Shown here: positions 40,652 to 49,497 of the stretch, piece by piece | How positions within the stretch are numbered: the stretch's first letter is position 1 | How the letters are laid out: every line of letters begins with the position of its first letter | Position numbers and translations under genes: made by a program | Origin: Eubacterium sp. | GTDB lineage: Bacteria; Bacillota; Clostridia; Lachnospirales; Lachnospiraceae | Assembly (NCBI GenBank): GCA_017433825.1 | Contig: JAFRGL010000009.1 | Location: 1 to 64,000 of the forward strand | Length of the DNA: 64,000 nt | Reading direction: 5' to 3' | The notes under the pieces: generated by a model | The model's database searches: none | Seen by the model: only the letters and a program-made list of their open reading frames with translations | What the model was told of the DNA's origin: nothing

Positions 40652-42976
40652 TCAGAGAATATCAATATACGTATTGTATTTTTCCAGACATTCCGCATCT
40701 ACGGCTTCAATCTGCGCTTCCAGTTCTTTTCTCTGCTTCCCGTTAAAGAGCCCTTTCAGGTTTTTAAGCTGTTCCACCAGCTCCGCTTTCCGGTTCTTCA
40801 GCTGATTAATCCCGTTCTGCCTTTCGATATCCTTACGGACGTTCAGAACCGCTGTTTTTCTTTCTTCTTCAAATGTGTCTATGCTGTTGAAAAGCTTCCA
40901 TTCCCGGAAAGGATTCTCCTCTGATATTCCCTTTTCAGAGCAGGAAGCAGGATTCGTGTACATGGCAGCCATGTTTCCGTCTGCTTTAAGGCCTACAAGC
41001 CTTTCTTCCGGCCCGGGACTGAGATAAACCAGATTGCTCCAGGTTTCCTTGTCCTGCTTCAGTCTGCTGAGAATGTATTCCGCCCGTTCTTTTCCATCTG
41101 GTTTTATATAATCAACAACTACGGTACCGTCTTCTTTAAGCGCTGCAGCCACAGATCCGATGCATACTGAGGATACAATCCCTTTCCACTGCTGTTCCGG
41201 GAAATGACCGTTCCAGCGCTCCTGGCTTAAGGGACCTGCATACCTGGATTTCTGACTGTTTCTATACAGCCTTCCGTCTGCTTTGACTACCAGTTCGGAT
41301 TCGTCTTTCGGTTCGAGAACATATTCTTCGGTCTGTGAACCGCTGTCCAGCAGCTCCTGCTTTCTCTGTTCCGACAGCCAGCCTCCGTCAGCCGCCAGAT
41401 TTAACCCATAACCGCCTTCGGTTGCGATACCTGCAACCTTTCCGTCATTCTGAACCCCTGCAAGAATTCTTATATTGAAGCAGACAGCTGTTATCCTTCT
41501 CCATTTTGATACCTCTTCAGTCTGATGTACATTCAAACCGTTTGTCAGAACCGTACCGTCTGTACATACGGCGGCAAGTGCATCGTGTTCAAAAGCCTTC
41601 TCATATGCAATCAGCGGACGGGCTTTATTCCATTTCCTGCGAATGCCTGCCAGTCTTTCCGTATCCCGGGCAAGCTCCTCCATTTCAAGCCTTTCCTTCC
41701 GGGCCTGAAGTGCTTTCTCCTGCTTTATCCTTTCTGTTTCTGCCTGCCTTTTTTCTTCCAGTCCGCGCATCCATACACGGTCTGCTTCGTCAGCATACTG
41801 GGCAAACCGGGAAATGGATTTGCCTGCCGGCCCGTTTTTAATATAATGCTCCTCCAGCATTTTCCTGTCAGGAACCTTTATATCAGCCATATACATACCC
41901 AGATAGCCTTCCGCACTTTCCGGATTCCGGTTCAGAATATCATCTGCTATCTGCCTGGCCTTCGCCCAATCGCCGTCCTCCAGGGAAATAACCAGTCTTT
42001 TCTTCAGGGTTTCATCCGTCGGCCCCGAATATCCCGCAGACGATACATTCTGCCCGGCGGCCTGAGGCGCATCGTAAATGCTCTCCTGCCGCAGCAGCTT
42101 GTCAACCCCCCGCAGCAAATCCTGCACAGCACCGGGTTTTCCCATATCCTGCCCCTGAAGATGGGCAAATTCCTTCGGAATATCATAAGCGTCAATACCC
42201 TTGTAACAGGCTATCAGATGCTTTGATTTGTCCCCGGCCATCAGCTTTACAAAACGGCTCCACTCATTTTTCACCCAGACAGCATTGTAGTTGTTATAGG
42301 AAGTGCCGAAGGCCAGCATCAGTTTCGCTGACTGCAGCGCAGCGAAGATATAGGGTTCATAATTTACCCCCAGCTTATCCTCCAGGGAAACTCTGGAAAA
42401 GAAGACACGGTATCCTTTGCCGGACAGTGCATCATACACCTCCTGCGCCAATACGGAATCCACGGTGCGGTCTCCTTTGTCATCTGTTTCCTTGTAACAG
42501 ATAAATATATCATACGGCTCTTCTTTTCCGGAAATTTCCAGTATGTCACGCCGCAGGCCTTCGAGAACTTTCGCCTGCCTTCTGTACAGTTCCCTGGCTT
42601 CTCCTTCTGAGTTTTCCATCACCATTTCAAAATCCGGGTCTTCCAGAATGCTGTCAAAGGAAACCCGGTGGCAGGTAGGTACCTTCTTTCCCGTAAGCGG
42701 ATCATCTATGTACTCTACACCGTATTTGCATAAGAGCAGCCCCCAGTAGCTGTCTGCATCTGCAGGGAATTCATTGATAATTGCATCATAGGCGCCTTCT
42801 GCTTTAGTGAAATCACAGGCAAAGAGCAGAGGGTTCGCCCGCTCATAAAGTTTTTCCTTTCTTTCGTCATCAAGGGAAGGGATGGTCTGACGGCTTCCGC
42901 AGAATTCACATTCCGCAATATTGTTTACCCCGACCGGATTCAGTGTTCCTCCGCACATTCTGCATTTGATCATCAT
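40652..42976 (-). CDS. Zinc-ribbon TIR protein with C-terminal RCC1-like repeats
   Basis: 774 residues, apparently cytosolic. Cys5, Cys8, Cys23 and Cys26 form a zinc ribbon. A helical tetratricopeptide-like stretch follows (about 35-145). A TIR domain spans about 154-290 (YDIFICYKETDD ... KGYRVFFSRVSLEDKLGVNYEPYIFAALQSAKLMLAFGTS). In it Glu238 (WVKNE) sits where TIR NADases have their catalytic Glu. After a helical, Lys/Glu-rich segment (about 395-450) come beta repeats such as AAVCTDGTVLTNG and AGVQNDGKVAGIA, resembling RCC1/propeller blades. TIR enzymes of bacteria act in antiphage NAD depletion or signalling; here the repeats could sense a ligand. No partner gene is adjacent, and the esterase is 28 bases downstream. 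Confidence 0.78.
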   Translation of the reverse strand: MMIKCRMCGGTLNPVGVNNIAECEFCGSRQTIPSLDDERKEKLYERANPLLFACDFTKAEGAYDAIINEFPADADSYWGLLLCKYGVEYIDDPLTGKKVPTCHRVSFDSILEDPDFEMVMENSEGEARELYRRQAKVLEGLRRDILEISGKEEPYDIFICYKETDDKGDRTVDSVLAQEVYDALSGKGYRVFFSRVSLEDKLGVNYEPYIFAALQSAKLMLAFGTSYNNYNAVWVKNEWSRFVKLMAGDKSKHLIACYKGIDAYDIPKEFAHLQGQDMGKPGAVQDLLRGVDKLLRQESIYDAPQAAGQNVSSAGYSGPTDETLKKRLVISLEDGDWAKARQIADDILNRNPESAEGYLGMYMADIKVPDRKMLEEHYIKNGPAGKSISRFAQYADEADRVWMRGLEEKRQAETERIKQEKALQARKERLEMEELARDTERLAGIRRKWNKARPLIAYEKAFEHDALAAVCTDGTVLTNGLNVHQTEEVSKWRRITAVCFNIRILAGVQNDGKVAGIATEGGYGLNLAADGGWLSEQRKQELLDSGSQTEEYVLEPKDESELVVKADGRLYRNSQKSRYAGPLSQERWNGHFPEQQWKGIVSSVCIGSVAAALKEDGTVVVDYIKPDGKERAEYILSRLKQDKETWSNLVYLSPGPEERLVGLKADGNMAAMYTNPASCSEKGISEENPFREWKLFNSIDTFEEERKTAVLNVRKDIERQNGINQLKNRKAELVEQLKNLKGLFNGKQRKELEAQIEAVDAECLEKYNTYIDIL

Positions 42977-43027
42977 AACAGGCGCTTCCTTTCAGCCTCT
43001 CTCTAATACTGATATAATAACATAAAC

Positions 43028-43055
43028 GCTGCGAAAAGTGTGGACTTTTCGCAGC
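43028..43055 (-). terminator. Terminator of the serpin gene
   Basis: GCTGCGAAAAGT (43028-43039) pairs perfectly with ACTTTTCGCAGC (43044-43055). It lies just behind the serpin stop; the following minus-strand bases are AT-rich rather than a clean U-run. Confidence 0.65.
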
Positions 43056-43113
43056 GCTTTTGAAATGAAGCCTGTTATTTGATTCGGAACAAAAGGGTGG
43101 TACCGGAAGCTGT

Positions 43114-44493
43114 TTATCCCACATTATTTACCACACCGGCGAACAGAATTGAGCCGTCCATGCCGGTTACCGCAAAGCCGAAGGGCCTGTCCAGGGTGAA
43201 ATATTCTTCCTCAGGCTCCTCGATGGCCAGGGCGGTTTCCGCAATCATGATAGCCGTATAGGCAGCGCCGGTGACGCCGTCTTCATCCACTTCCAGCATG
43301 GCCGCGTGCTCCGCTGAAGAAACAGCCAAAGGTTCTGTGGTACCCGGCTTAACCAACGGGGAGAAATCGGACTTTCCGGGATCCAGAACGTCTGTTATTC
43401 CCAAATCCGCCATGATTCCCAGCAAATCCGTTTTCTGTTCAGCCCTGAATTTCGGGATAGAGAGATTCACCCTGGCCATCCGGCTGCTGTACGCTTCCCT
43501 GTCGATGGCAAGCTTCAGCATTTCCTCTCCTGCCATGACTTCCGAAGGCTCCACGCCTTCGTCCGGCAGGAAGAAGGTAACCCAGCCGCTGTCTCCCAGA
43601 TACAGCTGCACCGCCGTAAAGTTCGTGCCTTCGATGTAAGTCATATCCTGCTTCATGTGCATCATGTCCGCCTGCACGTCGCCGGCCTTGCCGTGGAAGG
43701 TTACGGGGAACGTATTGTCTTCATTGAAGCTTTCCCGCCAGGCAGCCTTGTAATAAATGGTGGAAACCAGCGCCATGACGGTTTCAGCCTGCATCTTCAG
43801 GTCTTTGGTATAGTCGGAAAGCAGGCCGCCGGTATTTTCATCGGTCCACTCCTGCAGCATCCGGTTAAACTCCTCCGAACCCATTTCCCCGGCAAATGAG
43901 GAAGCATAGTACTGCTCCGCCAGGGTCTTTAAGGTTTCCTCGTTGTAAATACCGCTGTTCCGCAGCCAGAGGGAATTGGCCAGCAGGCTGGTCAGGTTCG
44001 GCGTATCCACGTAATTGGCTTCCCAGAGGGCCTTTGTCTTCGTCCGCAGTTCTTCAATATCCGCTGCGTGCAGAACCTCCAGGATCTGGCCCCGGCTTTC
44101 GCCGTCCGTCACTTCCGCCAGCATTGCCAGCGCGATATAGATATTTAAGGGGGAGCAGACCGCGTTTTCATCCCCCGCCCGGCTCATGAATTCGGAAATA
44201 ATCAATTCGTAATATTCCGCCATGCCTTCCTGCGCATTTTCAGAAGCCGCAAGAAGCGGCGCGTAGCTCTGCCACCATTCCGTGTAAGCATCCGACAGGC
44301 TGAAATCCTCGCCGTCCTCCACAGTGAATGCCTGTTCCGGGTAATCCGCCAGTACCGTGGTATTGGAAGAAGTCCGCTGCTCCGGATCGTATCGGTCGTC
44401 CGGTTCACCTTCATTTTTCGCGCCGCATCCCGCAAATGCCGCCGCGCCTAAAACCGCGGCCAGAAGAAATGCCACCATACGTTTTTTCATCAT
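43114..44493 (-). CDS. Secreted serpin lipoprotein (serine protease inhibitor)
   Basis: 459 residues. Signal peptide with lipobox FAGC (Cys23), an acidic linker, then a complete serpin fold (about 75-459): SPLNIYIALAMLAEVTDGES, LVSTIYYKAAWRESFNEDNTF (the shutter/breach region), and the reactive-centre loop after VDEDGVTGAAYTAIMIAET, ending in DRPFGFAVTGMDGSILFAGV. The hinge has small residues at most expected positions, so inhibition by loop insertion looks possible, although a Tyr interrupts the usual Ala run. Serpins are rare in bacteria but recur in gut Firmicutes and Bifidobacterium, where they are thought to act on host or microbial proteases. Confidence 0.9.
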   Translation of the reverse strand: MMKKRMVAFLLAAVLGAAAFAGCGAKNEGEPDDRYDPEQRTSSNTTVLADYPEQAFTVEDGEDFSLSDAYTEWWQSYAPLLAASENAQEGMAEYYELIISEFMSRAGDENAVCSPLNIYIALAMLAEVTDGESRGQILEVLHAADIEELRTKTKALWEANYVDTPNLTSLLANSLWLRNSGIYNEETLKTLAEQYYASSFAGEMGSEEFNRMLQEWTDENTGGLLSDYTKDLKMQAETVMALVSTIYYKAAWRESFNEDNTFPVTFHGKAGDVQADMMHMKQDMTYIEGTNFTAVQLYLGDSGWVTFFLPDEGVEPSEVMAGEEMLKLAIDREAYSSRMARVNLSIPKFRAEQKTDLLGIMADLGITDVLDPGKSDFSPLVKPGTTEPLAVSSAEHAAMLEVDEDGVTGAAYTAIMIAETALAIEEPEEEYFTLDRPFGFAVTGMDGSILFAGVVNNVG

Positions 44494-44726
44494 AAAAGCC
44501 TCCTTGCAAGACAGGCGTGACGCCTGCAGTATTCATTTACAGGAAATGTTTCAGACTGCCTGTCTGATTTACATTCTACAGAATATACGCGCTTCTTCCC
44601 ACTGTTTTATGGCGGAAATCTGATTTTCTTTGCAAAAATAAAGTTTTCGGGCTAAGATGGTGGGAGAAATCAGTGAAAATGCGTATTTTTGCGGGAAATA
44701 AGCTGTTTAATGTAAAAGGAGTACAA

Positions 44727-45794
44727 ATGGCAGTTACCGGAATGAACGGCGGCTTCAGACAGCTGCCCGGCCTTCTGCTGGCCTGGTATGATGAGCACAA
44801 AAGAAGGCTCCCCTGGCGGGATGATCCTTCTGCTTATCATGTCTGGGTTTCGGAAATCATGCTGCAGCAGACCCGCGCATCCGCGGTGATTCCCTACTAC
44901 GAACGGTTTCTGGCTGCCCTCCCGGATATCAAAGCCCTTGCGGAAGCCCCCGAAGAACTGCTTTTAAAACTCTGGGAAGGCTTAGGCTACTACTCCCGCG
45001 TCCGGAACATGGCGAAGGCCGCCCGGCAGGTGCTGGAGGATTACGGCGGGGAACTGCCGCCGGAACCGGAAAGATTATGTAAACTGGCAGGTATCGGCAG
45101 CTATACGGCCGCAGCCATCTCTTCCTTCGCTTTCGGCCGGAAAACACCGGCAGTCGACGGCAACCTGCTGCGCGTCTTTGCCCGGCTGACTGATTTTGCG
45201 GAGAACATCCGCACGCCGGCCGCAAAACGCCTTGCCGCAGCTTTTTTCGATGAGATTTTCCCGGACAGCAGACCGGGTGATATGAACCAGGCCCTGATGG
45301 ACTTAGGCGCCAAAGTCTGCCTTCCGAACGGAGCGCCGCAATGCGCTGACTGCCCTCTGGCGGAACTGTGCCTTGCGAAAAAAGCCGGCCGGGAAACGCT
45401 TCTGCCCGTTATGCCAGCCAAAAAGACAAGGCCTTCCGAAGAACGCACCGTCTTCGTCATCCGCACCGCAGACAATGTCCTGCTGCGCAGGCGGCCGCGG
45501 AAAGGCCTTCTCGCCGGCCTGTACGAGTTTCCCAATGAAAAAGGCACCTTCACGAAAGAAGATGCCTGTTCGTATTGTAAAAATCTGGGGCTTTCCCCCG
45601 TTTCCGTCCGGGTTCTTCCCGCGGCGAAACACGTCTTCACCCACCTGGAGTGGAAAATGACCGGGTTTGAAATCTGCGTTGCGGAAGATGCCGCGGCCAA
45701 TTTCACAGCCATCGCCGACCTGAAAGAGAGGATCCCCCTGCCCTCTGCTTTTGCGGTGTATACAAAAGCGGTTATGGAAGGGCTTAAAAATTAA
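44727..45794 (+). CDS. mutY: A/G-specific adenine glycosylase
   Basis: 355 residues from ATG 44727 (AAAAGGAG upstream); an in-frame ATG at 44673 lacks an SD. Removes A opposite 8-oxoG. Catalytic Glu43 (VSEIMLQQT), helix-hairpin-helix LAGIGSYTAAA (about 120-130), Asp144 (VDGNLLRVF) and the Fe-S cluster Cys198, 206, 209 and 215 (x7, x2, x5, one residue longer in the first gap than the usual x6). The C-terminal NUDIX-like 8-oxoG recognition domain is present (about 235-350). Transcribed alone and divergent from the serpin. Confidence 0.95.
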   Translation: MAVTGMNGGFRQLPGLLLAWYDEHKRRLPWRDDPSAYHVWVSEIMLQQTRASAVIPYYERFLAALPDIKALAEAPEELLLKLWEGLGYYSRVRNMAKAARQVLEDYGGELPPEPERLCKLAGIGSYTAAAISSFAFGRKTPAVDGNLLRVFARLTDFAENIRTPAAKRLAAAFFDEIFPDSRPGDMNQALMDLGAKVCLPNGAPQCADCPLAELCLAKKAGRETLLPVMPAKKTRPSEERTVFVIRTADNVLLRRRPRKGLLAGLYEFPNEKGTFTKEDACSYCKNLGLSPVSVRVLPAAKHVFTHLEWKMTGFEICVAEDAAANFTAIADLKERIPLPSAFAVYTKAVMEGLKN

Positions 45795-45826
45795 ACGCTG
45801 CAGTCTCTTATACATAACCGCTTTCG

Positions 45827-46603
45827 CTAAAACCGCAGCGACAGGCAGCTTAAACCGCCGTCCAGCTTCCGGAATTCGGAAGTGTCCACCGTAATCGTTT
45901 CGTATCCCAGCGCCTGCACGGCTGCCAGCACCTCCGGATAGCCCTCCGGGATGATTACGGTATCATTTACCCAGATACAGTTGGCCGCATAGGCCTCTTC
46001 TTCCGGAATAACGGTTTTCCGGAAAGAAGCAAATTCCGGCTTGTCAGTAAATTCCCCTGAAACCAGAAGATTATTGTTTTCCAGGTAGTTGACGCCGGTC
46101 TTCAGGTGCAGCACTTCTTCCAAAGGCACTTCCACGCATTGATAACCGTATCTTCCCAGGATTTCCGCAAACTGCCGGATTCCTTCCTCATTGGTCCTGG
46201 CAGAGCGGCCGACGTAAAACGTATCGCCCGCCATCATCACGTCCCCGCCTTCCAGCGTTCCCGGAAATGTGATTCTTTCAATACGCTCATCCGGGTAATA
46301 CTTCCGGACTGCCGCAAGGATTTCATCCTTCTCCCCGTTCCGGGATGCAGCGCCGGGATTGGTGATAACGGCACATCTGCCGGTTAAAACGGCCGGATCC
46401 TCCACAAAGCAGGAATCCGGATACCACTCATCCGCAGGCAGGATATCCACCTTCACGCCGCATTTCTTCAAAGCTTCGATATAGGCGTCATGCTGGACCA
46501 GTGCCAGCTGATAGTCCGGCTTCCCGGGGTACAGCCCGGAAGATATCCCTTCCGTCAGGGCCCTGCAGGGTCTTCTTACGATTGCATGGCTGAATTTCCG
46601 CAT
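45827..46603 (-). CDS. Dimethylargininase/arginine-deiminase superfamily hydrolase
   Basis: 258 residues of the guanidino-group-modifying fold. The catalytic set is visible: acidic residues in VEDPAV (68-69) and LEGGD (118-121), His166 in LHLKTGVNYL and nucleophile Cys253 near the C terminus (GLSCLSLRF). DDAH hydrolyses N-methylated arginines to citrulline; size and motifs favour DDAH over ArcA (about 400 residues). Converges with mutY; about 25 bases behind the zinc-ribbon genes. Confidence 0.88.
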   Translation of the reverse strand: MRKFSHAIVRRPCRALTEGISSGLYPGKPDYQLALVQHDAYIEALKKCGVKVDILPADEWYPDSCFVEDPAVLTGRCAVITNPGAASRNGEKDEILAAVRKYYPDERIERITFPGTLEGGDVMMAGDTFYVGRSARTNEEGIRQFAEILGRYGYQCVEVPLEEVLHLKTGVNYLENNNLLVSGEFTDKPEFASFRKTVIPEEEAYAANCIWVNDTVIIPEGYPEVLAAVQALGYETITVDTSEFRKLDGGLSCLSLRF

Positions 46604-46628
46604 ACAAATCCTCTTATGCTTTCTGAAT

Positions 46629-47336
46629 TCAGATCTTGCTTCCGCAGACTGCGCAGAAACGTGCGCCTGGTTTCAGTTTCGCGCCGCAGTTTACGCAGAA
46701 TTTCGGGGCAGACTGCGCTTCAGGCGCGGTGTTCTGCTGAACCGGAGTCTGCCGCATTTCAGGCTGCGGTGCCTTCGGCTGCATATTCTGCCTCGGAGCC
46801 TGCTGCATTCCCGGCTGCGGCGCCTTCGGCTGCATATTCTGCCGAACAGGCTGCTGCGGTGCCTGCGGTATATACTGCGGCGGATTCTTGGGCGTCAGCG
46901 CCTGGCCGATGAACTTTCTCTTCATGTTGAGCTTAATCGTCGCCCCGCCTTCCAGGTTGGAAATGGTATTTGACGGAAAATCATATACGTTTGGATAGAT
47001 TTCCTGAATCAGAAGATATACAGCGCAGCCAACCGGATAATTGATCTCCGGATTTACGTACTTTTCCCTCATTACAGGCTCGTAATTCCTTCTTGCGGGC
47101 TCCCACTGTGCTGCCCGGAAGCAACCGTCCTGGGTTCCCTCGATATTCACCGGCGGATGCGTATAATCATCGCCTATAAGCGCATGGAACACCTCACCGA
47201 AAACGTCAGTGCCGCGCAGCCTGTCCCTGCAGCCGAAAATAGCCTTCCTCAGGTTTCTGACCTGGCTGACATCACCGACTATGGCAGAAATGGACAGTGC
47301 GATCTGTCTTCCCGACTCATATCCGTTAAAATACAT
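46629..47336 (-). CDS. Zinc-ribbon protein with Gln/Pro-rich repeats, unknown function
   Basis: 235 residues from ATG 47336 (AAGGAGG upstream). The N-terminal 140 residues form a soluble domain I do not recognise (NGYESGRQIALSISAIVGDVSQVRN...). Then comes a disordered segment with two copies of a 17-residue repeat (QNMQPKAPQPGM). The C terminus is a zinc ribbon: CVNCG and, 13 residues on, CAVCG. The gene follows another zinc-ribbon gene, and the two are probably one operon. Confidence 0.6.
   Translation of the reverse strand: MYFNGYESGRQIALSISAIVGDVSQVRNLRKAIFGCRDRLRGTDVFGEVFHALIGDDYTHPPVNIEGTQDGCFRAAQWEPARRNYEPVMREKYVNPEINYPVGCAVYLLIQEIYPNVYDFPSNTISNLEGGATIKLNMKRKFIGQALTPKNPPQYIPQAPQQPVRQNMQPKAPQPGMQQAPRQNMQPKAPQPEMRQTPVQQNTAPEAQSAPKFCVNCGAKLKPGARFCAVCGSKI
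46745..46845 (-). repeat. 51-bp tandem repeat in the zinc-ribbon gene
   Basis: About two units with a 51-bp period; the shared GGCTGCGG segment starts at 46762 and 46813. Encodes the 17-residue Gln/Pro repeat. Confidence 0.8.
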
Positions 47337-47373
47337 GTTTTTCCTCCTTAATATATTTTCACCACCGATATAA

Positions 47374-48093
47374 TTACTGATGGCTGTAGATGGAATTCCG
47401 CAGGTTCTGATACACGGCATCCGTATATTTCTTATCCACCGCAAAGTCCAGCCTGCCGTCAGACCCTGTATCTATAATAATACTGCCCGTAAGGAGACCT
47501 TTGTTGGAGCGGATGCCCAGAATATCCCGGTAATCGTATGAATAAACACCGTTGGGACCGTTTCGGCGCTGGAGTCCGTTTCTCACCGCTTCAAGCACGT
47601 TGTTCTTTGTAACCACCATAAAACGGCGGTTGGTTGCCGCAATGAACACCGATACGCTGGTTTTAGACCCCAATCCCAACACGGAATCCGTGGCAAACTC
47701 AATCACCTCATTGGGAAACAGATCCGCGACGGTCGTCTCCATTACTTTCCGGTATTTTTCCACGCTCTTTTCACTGAGGCCCAGGCCAAGGAAGAAGTTC
47801 ATCAAATCATCCACGGTCCGCATGCCGCCGGTTGGCGGAACCACATTCACTCCGCCCTGCTGCGGTGCATTTCCGCGCATTCCCTGTGCGCCGGCATTCT
47901 GCCAGGGCTTTTTGATGCCCGCATTCGCCCGCGGTGCCTGGCTCATCTGAGGCTGCCGGAACTCCTGTACAGATTTCTCTTGCTGCTCCGCCTGATTCTG
48001 CGGCACAGTCTGTCCTCCTGCCGGTGTTCCGCATTTCGGGCAGAATCTCATTCCTTCCTGCAGTCTGGTTCCACAATTAACGCAAAAGCTCAT
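47374..48093 (-). CDS. Zinc-ribbon protein with C-terminal PH-like domain
   Basis: 239 residues from ATG 48093; the SD GGAGG is eight bases upstream and would lie inside the longer reading. N-terminal zinc ribbon (CVNCG ... CPKCG), Gln/Pro-rich linker, then an alpha/beta domain whose ADSVLGLGSKTSVSVFIAATNRRFMVV and YSYDYRDILGIRSNKGLLTGSIIIDTG strands resemble bacterial PH (YdjN/bPH) domains. No membrane helix. Upstream partner of the gene at 46629; possibly membrane-surface associated. Function unknown. Confidence 0.6.
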   Translation of the reverse strand: MSFCVNCGTRLQEGMRFCPKCGTPAGGQTVPQNQAEQQEKSVQEFRQPQMSQAPRANAGIKKPWQNAGAQGMRGNAPQQGGVNVVPPTGGMRTVDDLMNFFLGLGLSEKSVEKYRKVMETTVADLFPNEVIEFATDSVLGLGSKTSVSVFIAATNRRFMVVTKNNVLEAVRNGLQRRNGPNGVYSYDYRDILGIRSNKGLLTGSIIIDTGSDGRLDFAVDKKYTDAVYQNLRNSIYSHQ

Positions 48094-48211
48094 TCTGTTA
48101 TCCTCCATAATGCTTATTCTTCGCTGACCTTATTTCTGTCTTTTTTAGATTATATAAAAATTCAGCTGTTAAAGCAACCTCTACGCCATCTTAAGTCATG
48201 AAATGAATGTA

Positions 48212-48240
48212 TTGTTATTTCGCCGGAAATATTATTTAAT
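48212..48240 (+). promoter_or_regulatory. Promoter of the Fe-alcohol dehydrogenase gene
   Basis: -35 TTGTTA (48212-48217), 17 bases, -10 TTTAAT (48235-48240), about 38 bases ahead of the ATG. A TATAAT at 48240 is an alternative -10 but gives a 22-base spacer. Confidence 0.45.
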
Positions 48241-48277
48241 ATAATTAGAATAATACAGAATCAAGGAGGCAGTCATT

Positions 48278-49438
48278 ATGGCATTTCAGTTCTATTCCCA
48301 GACCTGCCCGGTGACCGTGGGCTGCGGCTCGATTTCCATACTGGGCGAAGAAATAAAGAAGCGCGGTCTGAAAAAGCCCCTGCTTGTATTCGACCAGGGG
48401 GTGAAGGAAGCCGGGATACCCGACAAGGTTATCAAGGTACTGACCGATGCAGGGCTTTCCTGTGCCTGCTTTGACGGTGTTCAGGCAGACCCGTCCGCAG
48501 ACGTGGTGGATGCCTGCGGCGAAAAAGCAATTGCCGAAGGTGCGGACTGCCTTATCGGCGTCGGCGGCGGAAGCAGCATGGACACAGCCAAGGCCACTTC
48601 CATCCGTACCAGCGGCTTCGAAGGGGATGCCCGCAAATACGTGCTTCAGTTCCCCATCAAGGTGGAAACCACCACCCCGGTTTTCCTGGTGCCGACGACC
48701 ACCGGTACGGGCAGCGAATGCACTGCGGTTGCCATCATTTCCATACCGGAGAAAAACGTGAAATGGAGCGTGAACGTCAACACCACCCTGGCGGTGATTG
48801 ATCCCGAACTTACGGTAACGTTGCCGCAGCTGTATACCGCCACCACCGGCCTGGATGCACTGGCACATGCCACGGAAGGCATTACCGCAAACACCTCCAA
48901 CGTCCACGCAACCTACATGGGCTTAGGCGCTGTGCGCAAGATTACCGATCATCTGCTGGACTGCTACAACCACCCCACGGACATCAACGCCCGGATGGAG
49001 ATGTCCATTGCCGCCAACTGGGGCGGCATGGCCTTCAATAATCCCTTAACCCATGTAAGCCATGCCATGGGAGACGCGTTCGGCTGTCATTTCCACACGC
49101 CCCACGGCTTAAGCTGCAGCCTCGGGCTTCCGGATTCCCTGCGGCTCGTGGCGGAGGTACGCAAAAAAGATATGCGGGATATCGCCGAAGCCATGCGGAT
49201 TCCGCTTGCCGGCAATGAAACCGGAAAAGAACTGGGCGACCTGGTGGCGGAAAAGATTTTCGGAATGATGCACGCCATGAACATGCCTTCCCTCAAATCG
49301 CTGGGATATTCCCGCGAAGAGGTGGTTGCCCTGGCAAAGGACGTGACCGAGAACCACCTTTCCACCCACTGTCCGGTGCAGATTACCATGGAAACGGCGG
49401 AAAAGCTTCTGGGCGACGTCTATGATCATTATCAGTAA
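48278..49438 (+). CDS. Iron-containing alcohol dehydrogenase
   Basis: 386 residues, the family length. GVGGGSSMDTAKA (about 94-106) binds NAD(P); metal ligands are Asp in VIDPELT-downstream GLDALAHATEG, with the His-rich HVSHAMGDAFGCHFHTPHG region. AAGGAGG is seven bases before the ATG. Likely reduces aldehydes to alcohols in fermentation or oxidises a diol; 1,3-propanediol or butanol-type substrates are typical. Unlinked to the glycerol-dehydrogenase-like gene at 430. Confidence 0.92.
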   Translation: MAFQFYSQTCPVTVGCGSISILGEEIKKRGLKKPLLVFDQGVKEAGIPDKVIKVLTDAGLSCACFDGVQADPSADVVDACGEKAIAEGADCLIGVGGGSSMDTAKATSIRTSGFEGDARKYVLQFPIKVETTTPVFLVPTTTGTGSECTAVAIISIPEKNVKWSVNVNTTLAVIDPELTVTLPQLYTATTGLDALAHATEGITANTSNVHATYMGLGAVRKITDHLLDCYNHPTDINARMEMSIAANWGGMAFNNPLTHVSHAMGDAFGCHFHTPHGLSCSLGLPDSLRLVAEVRKKDMRDIAEAMRIPLAGNETGKELGDLVAEKIFGMMHAMNMPSLKSLGYSREEVVALAKDVTENHLSTHCPVQITMETAEKLLGDVYDHYQ

Positions 49439-49497
49439 GGAAGGCAGAAAAGCCTCAAAATAAAACATTAAATATTCAGACTAAAAGGAAAAACATC

